Shown piece after piece: positions 8,907 through 16,251 of a stretch of 46,293 nt of DNA; within the stretch, counting starts at the first letter, position 1, and each line of letters opens with the position of its first letter. The translations under genes were made by a program, and so were the position numbers. Source of the stretch: Candidatus Moranbacteria bacterium RIFOXYA12_FULL_35_19 (GTDB lineage Bacteria; Patescibacteriota; Minisyncoccia; Moranbacterales; UBA2206); the NCBI GenBank assembly GCA_001784805.1, contig MFSE01000025.1, positions 1 to 46,293 on the forward strand, in the 5' to 3' direction. The notes beneath the pieces are model-generated. The model had not been told where the DNA came from, did not search any database, and was given only the letters and a program-made list of their open reading frames with translations.

Positions 8907-9178
8907 TTTTGTTTTTTATTTTTAAAATATTTAATTATTAGATACATGTTTAAAAGAGGCCAGATTAATAATGAAAATATTTGTAACCATTTAATATTAT
9001 AAGAATCAAACATAAATGAACCAATGTTTATTAAAAAACTTAAATTACCTAGCACTGAAAAAACAACCAACGCCAATAATTTTTTTCGAGTTATCGCTAG
9101 TATTATCAATGCAACCACAACCGAAAGCCCCAGAAAAAAAAGGCTAAGGTTTAAATCAAATAATGGATCTGCAAACAT
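8903..9178 (-). CDS. small three-TM membrane protein coupled to the lipase gene
   Basis: A 91-aa protein with three hydrophobic segments (LFFLGLSVVVALIILAIT, LALVVFSVLGNLSFLINIG, LQIFSLLIWPLLNMYLIIKYF) and a lysine-rich end. I chose the ATG at 9178 because GGGAG lies about 8 bases upstream; a TTG 27 bases earlier would place that ribosome site inside the gene. It overlaps the hydrolase gene by 4 bases (ATGA). It may help anchor or export the hydrolase, but this is only positional inference. Confidence 0.75.
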   Translation of the reverse strand: MFADPLFDLNLSLFFLGLSVVVALIILAITRKKLLALVVFSVLGNLSFLINIGSFMFDSYNIKWLQIFSLLIWPLLNMYLIIKYFKNKKQK

Positions 9179-9380
9179 ACTTTTTTCTCCCTCAACCTCC
9201 CGCAAAAATTATATTTATAATTCCAGCTTGAAGCGAGTTTTTTTTATTTTTATTTTATAAATCTACAATGATATTGTATCACTCCGCAAAATTTTGACAA
9301 CTCTTCGGCTGTGGATAACTTTGCCTCCCGCCTCATCGATTATTCGAAAAAAGTGTTACTTAACATGTTACTGAACAAAA

Positions 9381-10145
9381 TTATTTTAAAAATATTTCAA
9401 TCATAAAAAAAACAAACAGTGATACTATAATGATACATACTTTATATCGTATAATAACTGGTTTTCTTTTATCAAAATTATCCAGAATTTCATTAAGCTC
9501 TTCTGTTATTTCATGATAAAGATAATTCAGCTTATCTTGATTATCTCTGTTTCCAATTATTTCCACATGCACTGCTCTATGCAATCTGCGAATATTTTCA
9601 GCTAAATGAAAAATTTTCTCTTTCTTCTTTAAATTACGAATTTCATTTTTAAAATCATTGAACTTAACTTTTTCTTCACTTTCTTTTATGCCCAACCCAT
9701 TTAATCTTTCGTTTAATTCTTCAGACATTATTGGATTAGTAGAAACAATTTTCTTTATATGATCTAGTGCCGAATTAAATGCGATAACTCTTTCATTAAA
9801 TAATGTAAGATGATCAATAAATTTGTCTGATATGCATGGAAGTTCTTTTGCTCCCCGTCGAATTATTTCTGGTATTGATTCAAATTTCAGAGGATAAATT
9901 ATTTTAAGAGGTGAAAAAGATTTTTTGTCAGTGTATGTTTCTTGGGAATACCCGTCACCCCCAAGCCATGATTTTCCTAAAATTTCCAAATCACTTTTTA
10001 GAGAAATAAATAATGCCTTCCATGACTCTAAATCACGAGATAATACTTGGCAATATCCATAGAATGCTAAGACTACTGCGAAATAAGTTAACAAATCGGC
10101 AGAACGAATTTCTTTCCAAAAATTTAAATCAATGCAGATTATCAT
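9381..10145 (-). CDS. two-TM coiled-coil hypothetical protein beside the LexA-MTase gene
   Basis: A 254-aa protein with one hydrophobic segment near residues 18-36 (LLTYFAVVLAFYGYCQVLS) and one at the extreme C-terminus (YKVCIIIVSLFVFFMIEIF). Between them lies a long charged, helical region (EEKVKFNDFKNEIRNLKKKEK). I do not recognise the family. It is divergent from the LexA-methyltransferase gene, sharing a 164-base intergenic region, so it could be co-regulated with it. Membrane proteins with cytoplasmic coiled coils occur as effectors in defence loci, but nothing here proves that role. Confidence 0.7.
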   Translation of the reverse strand: MIICIDLNFWKEIRSADLLTYFAVVLAFYGYCQVLSRDLESWKALFISLKSDLEILGKSWLGGDGYSQETYTDKKSFSPLKIIYPLKFESIPEIIRRGAKELPCISDKFIDHLTLFNERVIAFNSALDHIKKIVSTNPIMSEELNERLNGLGIKESEEKVKFNDFKNEIRNLKKKEKIFHLAENIRRLHRAVHVEIIGNRDNQDKLNYLYHEITEELNEILDNFDKRKPVIIRYKVCIIIVSLFVFFMIEIFLK

Positions 10146-10245
10146 AATAAAAAATTACCTTATTTAAACAAACAACCCCTGCATCAAACCTTTCTTCCAT
10201 TTTTAATTTATTATTTATTTAATTAAAACTGTGGATAACTCGTCT

Positions 10246-10274
10246 TTGCTAGTTCGGTAAATTTTCGGTATAAT
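10246..10274 (+). promoter_or_regulatory. promoter with internal direct repeats before the LexA-MTase gene
   Basis: TTGCTA (10246-10251), a 17-bp spacer and TATAAT (10269-10274) form a strong sigma70 promoter. Inside the spacer and touching the -10 box are two TTCGGTA repeats (10253-10259 and 10264-10270), 11 bp apart, which is one helical turn. A repressor bound there would block RNA polymerase. That the LexA part binds them is inferred. Confidence 0.65.
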
Positions 10275-10309
10275 AGAATTATAACAAATCCATATCACAA
10301 GTCAATTAT

Positions 10310-11890
10310 ATGTCTACTCTAACAAAAAAGCAAAAACAAATATTGGATTTTATCAAATCCTACATAAGTAAAAAGGGACTATCCCCTACTATTGAAGAGA
10401 TTAGAAAACACTTCAAACTCTCTGCAGTGTCAACCATTCATCAACATTTGGAAGCACTAGAAAAAAAAGACTTCATTGAAAGAAATGGGAGCTCAGCCAG
10501 AGGAATTGAATTGAAAAAGAAAAATCCTTTCAGTCTTATAAAAATTCCACTAGTCGGAGTGATAACTGCCGGTCAGCCAATCGAAGCTATAGAAACAATA
10601 GGGGAAAGCGTTATGATTGCTTCGGGTAATATAAAAAAAGATGAACAATATTATGCTCTTGAAGTTAGGGGTACGAGCATGATTGATGAGGGAATTTTCG
10701 ATGGTGACATTGTGGTTATAAAAAAACAATCTTCGGCAGAAAATGGCCAGACAGTGGTCGCGATAATTGATGATAACGAAGCCACTTTGAAAAAAATTTA
10801 TCGAGAGAAAAACCAATTTCGACTTCAACCCGCCAATCAAACAATGCTTCCGATCTATAGAAGAGAAGTTGAGATTAGAGGGGTGGTTATTGAAATAAAA
10901 AGAAATTTAGAAAATATCTCTAGCGATTCAAAGCAAAAATTATTCAGAACTCTAGATTTATTTGCCGGAGTTGGAGGAATACGATTAGGTTTTGAAAACG
11001 CAGGCTTTGAAACAGTTTTTGCCAATGATTTTGACAAGCAATGTAAAGACACATATGATTTGAATTTCAAAAAATCAAAACTTATTGTTGAGGATATAAG
11101 AAAAATTGGGATTGATGATTTGCCAGAGTTTGATTTTCTTTTGGGCGGTTTTCCCTGCCAAGCATTTTCAATCGCGGGATATCGAAAAGGATTCAACGAT
11201 GAAAAAGATCGAGGAAATTTATTTTTTGATGTTGCGAGAATTTTGGAAGCTAGAAAACCAGAAGGGTTTCTTTTGGAAAATGTGAAGAATCTCAAAGGTC
11301 ATGACAACGGAAAAACTTTTAGCATAATCATCCAGACGCTAGAAGATTTAGGCTATTATGTGAAAACTAAAGTTTTAAACACTATGGAATATGGGAATGT
11401 TCCACAAAACCGAGAAAGAATTTATATAGTTGGATTTAAAAATAAAGATTATTCAGACAAATTTAAATTTCCAGAGCCACAAAAATTAAAAATAAAAGTC
11501 ACTGACATTTTGGAAAAAAATGTGGATAAAAAATATTATTATAATAGCAAACCACTTTTTGAGAAACTAAAAGATTTTGTAACCGAGGAAGGAAAAGTTT
11601 ATCAGTGGAGACGCCAGTATGTGAGGGAAAATAAAAAGGGAGTATGTCCAACTCTCACTGCTAATATGGGAACAGGTGGACATAATGTTCCAATTATAAA
11701 AGACAAAAAAGGAATCAGGAAACTGACTCCACTTGAATGTTTTAGATTACAAGGATTTCCAAAAACATTTATCCTGCCAAAAAATTTAGCTGATTCTTCT
11801 TTATACAAACAGGCTGGAAATTCTGTTAGTGTCCCTGTGGTTACAGCTGTGGCGAAACAAGTCATGAGAGCGATGGAGACGAATATTTAA
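10310..11890 (+). CDS. LexA repressor fused to C5-cytosine DNA methyltransferase
   Basis: A 526-aa fusion of two complete proteins. Residues 1-200 are LexA: winged HTH (TKKQKQILDFIKSYISKKG, LSAVSTIHQHLEALEKK), Ala87-Gly88 cleavage site in VGVITAGQP, catalytic Ser123 in GTSMIDEG, Lys161 in ATLKKIYRE. Residues about 211-526 are an m5C methyltransferase: motif I DLFAGVGGIRLGFE, motif IV GGFPCQAFS with Cys283, motif VI LLENV, motif VIII QNRER, motif IX LTPLECFRLQGFP and motif X QAGNSVSVP. All key residues of both halves are present, so self-cleavage would release the methyltransferase from its DNA-binding domain. The promoter has paired TTCGGTA repeats. The stop codon overlaps that of the convergent candidate endonuclease. 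I know of no characterised protein of this architecture. Confidence 0.93.
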   Translation: MSTLTKKQKQILDFIKSYISKKGLSPTIEEIRKHFKLSAVSTIHQHLEALEKKDFIERNGSSARGIELKKKNPFSLIKIPLVGVITAGQPIEAIETIGESVMIASGNIKKDEQYYALEVRGTSMIDEGIFDGDIVVIKKQSSAENGQTVVAIIDDNEATLKKIYREKNQFRLQPANQTMLPIYRREVEIRGVVIEIKRNLENISSDSKQKLFRTLDLFAGVGGIRLGFENAGFETVFANDFDKQCKDTYDLNFKKSKLIVEDIRKIGIDDLPEFDFLLGGFPCQAFSIAGYRKGFNDEKDRGNLFFDVARILEARKPEGFLLENVKNLKGHDNGKTFSIIIQTLEDLGYYVKTKVLNTMEYGNVPQNRERIYIVGFKNKDYSDKFKFPEPQKLKIKVTDILEKNVDKKYYYNSKPLFEKLKDFVTEEGKVYQWRRQYVRENKKGVCPTLTANMGTGGHNVPIIKDKKGIRKLTPLECFRLQGFPKTFILPKNLADSSLYKQAGNSVSVPVVTAVAKQVMRAMETNI

Positions 11891-12732
11891 ACTTCAAAAT
11901 TCAATTTAATATCTTTAATCTTTTCTATTTGTTCCTGCAAGTATTTTTCATTGATATTTTTTTCTCTTAAATCAATCTTGATAGAATTAAAAGATGTTGT
12001 TATTTTTATAGCCTTATTATCATCTATCCACCTTTTTGGACGAATTCTTAATTCAAGTCTTTTTTTAGCTTTATATATTTTTGTGTTTCCATAATCGCTA
12101 GATATAAAATTGTTCAAAAAAACAGAGTTACGAGTTGTCCTTAACGTATTAACACTTACTGAATTTAAATTTTTTAAATTTAAGACTGCACCAGCAAAAT
12201 AAAAGTTCGCGCCTACTTTTTGAACGCCTGGTCTAAGTATAAAAAAATAATAAATTTTCTTTATAAAAGGGTAATCCTTTTTTAAATCTCTGTATTTTTT
12301 CTTATACAATTTTACCCATTTATCCTTAATTTCTTCATAATTTTTTGATGAAAATAAAACGTCTAAATTAATACCTGCGTCTGAAAAATTTTGACCAAGT
12401 GAGGCCTCTCCACTTTCTAAATTTCTAACATTTCCCAACTCATCAACTTTAATATTAAGCATTTTTATATCCGCACCCCAATGCTCTCGATCATTATAAA
12501 TGTCTACCGGATATGAACCGGCTCCGACAGGCTTAACATTCAATGCTTGCGTGAACCATTGTTCAATATGCTCTTTGGGTATCTGGATTGGTAAATCTTT
12601 TTGACCAGTCTTAGTTTCTGGCTGAGAAAACAACGATTTGATAATAAAATACCTTATTATATTTTTTGCTTTATCATCTAAAAAATTTGCTAATTCACTC
12701 TGCTTTAATGGTTGTATTACAAGTTTTTCCAT
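11887..12732 (-). CDS. candidate restriction endonuclease partner of the LexA-MTase
   Basis: A 281-aa protein that I do not recognise by family. It has GAGSYPVDIYNDREHWGADIK near residues 70-90, where D77 followed by D88-I-K90 fits a PD-(D/E)XK core, followed by E106 and E109. The C-terminal half is basic and rich in strands (YKAKKRLELRIRPKRWIDD). It is convergent with the methyltransferase gene, sharing the four bases TTAA at the two stop codons, and follows an AbrB-like gene by 19 bases. Position and the acidic cluster together suggest a type II endonuclease. The family call is inference. Confidence 0.5.
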   Translation of the reverse strand: MEKLVIQPLKQSELANFLDDKAKNIIRYFIIKSLFSQPETKTGQKDLPIQIPKEHIEQWFTQALNVKPVGAGSYPVDIYNDREHWGADIKMLNIKVDELGNVRNLESGEASLGQNFSDAGINLDVLFSSKNYEEIKDKWVKLYKKKYRDLKKDYPFIKKIYYFFILRPGVQKVGANFYFAGAVLNLKNLNSVSVNTLRTTRNSVFLNNFISSDYGNTKIYKAKKRLELRIRPKRWIDDNKAIKITTSFNSIKIDLREKNINEKYLQEQIEKIKDIKLNFEV

Positions 12733-12751
12733 AATTTTCTATTTTCACAAT

Positions 12752-12934
12752 TTATTTTTTATACTTCCAATCCTTAATCATAATCCCACCAGCCACTCTT
12801 TTCACAATCACCTTCTGCTTATCCTTCCACCCCAATTCCCTCACAATTTCAATCGGCAAGGTGACGGCGATTGATTTTTTACCAACTTTGGTTAGTTTTC
12901 GAATATCTCTCTCGGTTGATTTTTTGTTTGCCAT
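12752..12934 (-). CDS. SpoVT/AbrB-like DNA-binding protein
   Basis: A 60-aa swapped-hairpin AbrB domain: RKLTKVGKKSIAVTLP, then EIVRELGWKDKQKVIVKRV and GGIMIKDWK. Such proteins act as transcription regulators or as antitoxins. It is the first gene of a two-gene unit with the candidate endonuclease 19 bases downstream. Its promoter carries a perfect 7-1-7 palindrome, which suggests autorepression that would also control the endonuclease. There is no Shine-Dalgarno. Confidence 0.85.
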   Translation of the reverse strand: MANKKSTERDIRKLTKVGKKSIAVTLPIEIVRELGWKDKQKVIVKRVAGGIMIKDWKYKK

Positions 12935-12948
12935 AATAATTACTTATT

Positions 12949-12963
12949 TAATTACGGTAATTA
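12949..12963 (-). promoter_or_regulatory. palindromic operator at the AbrB-like gene promoter
   Basis: TAATTAC-G-GTAATTA is a perfect 7-1-7 inverted repeat. On the minus strand its outer arm overlaps a TATAAT -10 box just upstream, about 15-25 bases before the start codon. A dimeric AbrB-like regulator binding here would occlude the promoter. Binding is inferred. Confidence 0.6.
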
Positions 12964-13053
12964 TACTATACCCCCATCTCTCAATAAATCAAAAAAAACG
13001 CAACCTATTATTCCGCTCTTGTTTCTGATTCGTTCATAAAATTTTTATCGCAA

Positions 13054-14073
13054 CTAATATTCTCCCAGTATTTTTAAAATCTTTTTCGAAAGACAGCTAA
13101 ATTCTTTTTGCGATTGTTCCAAATTTTCTTTTGTTCCTTTTATATTTTCAAAACCATCAATAACTGGGTCAAGATTGAAAATAGCCTTATTTTTGATTTG
13201 TGCTAACGGAGATAATTGCCCAAAGTCTTTAATTAAGGCCAATTCCGACTTCCATGATTTTTCAACCAGACCATTACGACAATGCTTTTCTGATAAATAC
13301 TTTTTAATATGCAATGGAATTTTTTCAATCCACTCTTCATTGCTTTTGATGGGTTTTTTTGAATATTGATTGTATGAATTTATTACATAGCCTATGAATA
13401 AACCTTCGCCATCCAGAACTTTGTTATGAGGAATCCCCTTGTCCTTTGCCAAAACTCGAGCAGTTTTTTTCCAGTTATCTTTCCATTCCTCAAAAGTGTT
13501 TCCTAAATTTTCAATGCCTTGAACGGAAAAAGCGTCTGGCATCAATGGTGTGATAAAATAATCAGAACCTAAAAATATTACTCTGTTTAAAAGATTAAGA
13601 TTCGGAGATGTATCGATAATAAAAAGGTCAATTTCTTCATCCAGCCCTTTTTCGGTTAGAAATCTATCAATCGCACTTGTGATAAAAAATCCTCGTTCAA
13701 CGCCTTGTGCCGCCTCTCCATAAGATGAGATTAAGGAATTTTCATATTGAGACAACTTAAGACTACCTGATAAAATAAATAGATTATCATTGGTTCCAAT
13801 TTTTTCAAAATTAACATTCTTGTCTATATCAGTGCCACCTTTAATAATACCTTCAAGAACTGTATAGATTGTTTTTTGATTATCAGAGAACAGATTTTTT
13901 TCAAACATGCCAAGTGCCAGCCTAGATAAATTACACTGCGGATCTAAATCCACCAAAACAGTTTTGTATCCCATCTCTGAAAACTTAACCGCACAATTAA
14001 AAGCCAGTGTAGTTTTGCCTACCCCACCTTTATTATTGGCAAATAAAAGTTTTTTTGTTCTGGCGAATTTCAT
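13054..14073 (-). CDS. ParA/Soj family ATPase
   Basis: A 339-aa protein with the deviant Walker A motif NNKGGVGKTTLA (residues about 12-23), VLVDLDPQCNLS (Walker A') and FIIDTSPNLNLLNR (Walker B region). ParA ATPases position DNA or protein cargo. No parB-like gene or parS array is visible next to it, and the protein is longer than minimal ParA, with a C-terminal extension. It lies between the AbrB/endonuclease unit and a decayed HsdS tail, so it may be a mobile-element or defence-island remnant rather than the chromosomal ParA. Confidence 0.85.
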   Translation of the reverse strand: MKFARTKKLLFANNKGGVGKTTLAFNCAVKFSEMGYKTVLVDLDPQCNLSRLALGMFEKNLFSDNQKTIYTVLEGIIKGGTDIDKNVNFEKIGTNDNLFILSGSLKLSQYENSLISSYGEAAQGVERGFFITSAIDRFLTEKGLDEEIDLFIIDTSPNLNLLNRVIFLGSDYFITPLMPDAFSVQGIENLGNTFEEWKDNWKKTARVLAKDKGIPHNKVLDGEGLFIGYVINSYNQYSKKPIKSNEEWIEKIPLHIKKYLSEKHCRNGLVEKSWKSELALIKDFGQLSPLAQIKNKAIFNLDPVIDGFENIKGTKENLEQSQKEFSCLSKKILKILGEY

Positions 14074-14101
14074 ATTCTAATTATAGCAGATGTTTATCTT
14101 T

Positions 14102-14220
14102 TTACAATTTCCCCGCAAAAGCCTTCCTCAGCACCGACTTTTTCAACTCCTCCAAATCCGCTAGTTTTTTGCCTTTATTTGCCTTTATTTTTCCTCCGGC
14201 TTATCCTTCAAAAGACTCAC
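14102..14220 (-). pseudogene. remnant of type I restriction specificity subunit (HsdS) C-terminus
   Basis: On the minus strand the bases ending at the TAA at 14102-14104 encode GKKLADLEELKKSVLRKAFAGKL, the typical C-terminal end of HsdS proteins (a helix followed by KAFxGxL-stop). Just upstream, LKDKPEEK is read in a different frame and meets a stop codon, so the fragment is frameshifted and lacks both target-recognition domains. No hsdM or hsdR is in the window. It marks an earlier type I restriction locus in this island. Confidence 0.65.
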
Positions 14221-14247
14221 CAAATATAAACTCACATACTTTCGTAT

Positions 14248-15009
14248 TTAGCTTATTTCGTATTTCGTAAAATTTAATATATATTCAAAAACTTTTCCCG
14301 CCGTCACAGCATAAATATTATGTTCACCGAAACGAGGCGTAAAAAATTCTTGTATTTCATTTTCATGACGCAACCAAAATTTTTGCCCATTTTCCTGTTT
14401 TTCGATTTTTTCGATTTGAAAAATTCCTGTCTTTTTGGTTTTGCCAAAATATTCCACTTGCGCTCGCGATTTTTTTGAAAGATTTCTCACTCGCGCGTTA
14501 TCATAATTCAAAATAAGCGCACCCGATTGCAAAGTCTGCCGGGCTAAATATTGATATTCTAAAAACAAATTATCCATCCCAGAAAAAGATTCAATATAGC
14601 GCTGATTGATTTCGCAAATGATAGAAATTTTTGGCTTGATAATAGAAAGCAAATAGCGCATATCCCCTTTTTGAGAAACGCCTAATTCCAGCACCAAAAA
14701 TTCGGGAAAGTTTTTTTGAAAAATTGCCCAGAAAGCTTTCCCAATAATCGGAAGCCACGCGCGATAGGAATTATATCCACTAGGAATATTAAGAATCGCC
14801 AAAGGCAAACCGATTTCAGTATTAAAATTCTTCGGATTAGCTCGCACTGTCTTTCCTTGAATTTCCAAAATTTTTCTAATTTCATCTCGAATAAAAGTTT
14901 TATTAGAACTGCCAGAAATCGCCACCACAGTGGGTCGATGAATAGCTAAAACTATTTTTGTCACATATTTCAGATAATATTTCAAAATTGTTTTGCAAAA
15001 AAATTTCAT
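14248..15009 (-). CDS. degenerate, truncated MurF-like Mur ligase
   Basis: A 253-aa protein that aligns in outline with the central ATPase domain of MurF: ISGSSNKTFIRDEI at the P-loop, NFNTEIGLPLAIL, LELGVSQKGDMRYLL and the N-Y-D-N nucleotide region. The P-loop, usually GSxGKTT, reads GSSNKTF, and the usual TNI-x-x-x-H position reads CEINQRYIES, so catalysis is doubtful. It ends soon after GEHNIYAVTAGKVFEYIL, where a full MurF continues for over 150 residues. The HsdS remnant begins just beyond the stop. It is probably a broken cell-wall gene, behind the aminotransferase and ddl genes. Confidence 0.65.
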   Translation of the reverse strand: MKFFCKTILKYYLKYVTKIVLAIHRPTVVAISGSSNKTFIRDEIRKILEIQGKTVRANPKNFNTEIGLPLAILNIPSGYNSYRAWLPIIGKAFWAIFQKNFPEFLVLELGVSQKGDMRYLLSIIKPKISIICEINQRYIESFSGMDNLFLEYQYLARQTLQSGALILNYDNARVRNLSKKSRAQVEYFGKTKKTGIFQIEKIEKQENGQKFWLRHENEIQEFFTPRFGEHNIYAVTAGKVFEYILNFTKYEIS

Positions 15010-15021
15010 AGCACACTTTGT

Positions 15022-15056
15022 GGAGGCTCAACCTCCCTTTTGGAGGTTGAGCCTCC
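15022..15056. repeat. REP-like palindrome, copy 2
   Basis: GGAGGCTCAACCTCC, loop CTTTT and GGAGGTTGAGCCTCC form a perfect 15-bp stem. The only difference from 1322-1356 is one base that restores pairing. It lies between the aminotransferase stop and the MurF-like start. Confidence 0.88.
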
Positions 15057-15063
15057 AAGAGAA

Positions 15064-16245
15064 TTATTTAAAAATTTTCTCCATCCTATCAAACGCTCGA
15101 TTGATGTCAGCTTCGGTTCGACCAAAGCTCAAACGAATGTGATCTTCGCCACTCGGGCCAAAAGCCACTCCGGGGACAACTGCCACTTGCGCTTTTTCCA
15201 AGAGCCAAAAAGCAAATTTGAAAGAAAAACTTTCCGGCGCCTCTATTGAGCTAAAATCAAAATCCTTTTTTATAATTTTTGGAAAAACATAATAGGCGCT
15301 TTCTGGTCGGACATAACTAAAAATATTTTTCAACTTATCGAGTCGTGCGCAAATCAAATCCCGCCGTTTCAAATACTCATCGTTGAAAAAAATTACATCT
15401 TTTTGCGCCATTTCCAGCGCCCCCATGGCGCCATATTGAGAGATGACGGGCGCGCAAGTGACCAGTGAATCATGCACTTTCAAAATTTCTTGAGTGACAC
15501 TTTCGTCGCAGTGGAGATATCCCACGCGGTACCCCGTCATCGCATATGATTTGGAAAAACTAAACAGTCGAATCACTCTTTTTCGCAGTTCGGGAATTTC
15601 TGCCAAGCTAAAAATTTTTTCTTTTCTGGCAAAAGTAAAATCTTTATACACTTCATCCGAGATTAGAAATAAATTATGCTTTTTAGCTAACTCGGCTAAA
15701 CCCAAAAGTTGTTCCCTAGAATAAATAGTACCCGTGGGATTGTTAGGATTACAATAAAAAATAGCTTTGGTTTTGGGCGTGATGGCTTTTTCAAATTTTT
15801 CTAATTCAAAACTCCAGCCCTTTTCTTCATTGAGCCCCACAAAAATTGGTACGCAACCGCAAAGCGTGATCACTTCGCGGTATGATGTATAAGTTGGTTC
15901 AGGAATAATTATTTCATCTCCCGAATTGGTAATTGCAAAAAGTGTGGCGGTGATTCCTTCAATCGAACCCGCGGTCACAATAATTTCTTTTTCAAAATCA
16001 TAAAACATATTATCCTCGGCCAGCTTGACTTCAATCAGTTCGCGCAGTTCCAAAAGTCCTGGGGAAAGTGAATATTTGGAAACAACTCCCTTTTGCAGTG
16101 CCAACTCTATGCGTCTTTTTATCCCTGACGGCGTATCAAAACTGGGCACGCCTTGCGCCAGAGAGATGACATCCGGAAACTTGGAAGCTCGCAGTTCCAT
16201 TTGTTTTATCACCGAAAGTCGAAGATCTTTTGTGCGTTCAAACAT
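15064..16245 (-). CDS. PLP-dependent class I/II aminotransferase
   Basis: A 393-aa fold-type I aminotransferase. It shows ISLAQGVPSFDTP near the N-terminus, YSLSPGLLELRE, the PLP-contacting NPNNPTGTIY (167-176), ISDEVYKDF and the Schiff-base lysine K232 in SFSKSYAMTGYRVGY, with a C-terminal IRLSFGR arginine. Substrate specificity cannot be read; aspartate or aromatic amino acids are typical. It starts 6 bases after the ddl stop, forming an operon, so a role in amino acid supply for the wall peptide is possible. Confidence 0.92.
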   Translation of the reverse strand: MFERTKDLRLSVIKQMELRASKFPDVISLAQGVPSFDTPSGIKRRIELALQKGVVSKYSLSPGLLELRELIEVKLAEDNMFYDFEKEIIVTAGSIEGITATLFAITNSGDEIIIPEPTYTSYREVITLCGCVPIFVGLNEEKGWSFELEKFEKAITPKTKAIFYCNPNNPTGTIYSREQLLGLAELAKKHNLFLISDEVYKDFTFARKEKIFSLAEIPELRKRVIRLFSFSKSYAMTGYRVGYLHCDESVTQEILKVHDSLVTCAPVISQYGAMGALEMAQKDVIFFNDEYLKRRDLICARLDKLKNIFSYVRPESAYYVFPKIIKKDFDFSSIEAPESFSFKFAFWLLEKAQVAVVPGVAFGPSGEDHIRLSFGRTEADINRAFDRMEKIFK

Positions 16246-16251
16246 AAAAAA

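Noticed and set aside
9309-11529. TGTGGATAA, a DnaA-box match, at 9309, 10230 and 11521, and again near 36904
   Set aside because: Four scattered copies, one inside a coding region, with no dnaA gene, no AT-rich unwinding tract and no tight cluster. This is not enough for an origin.
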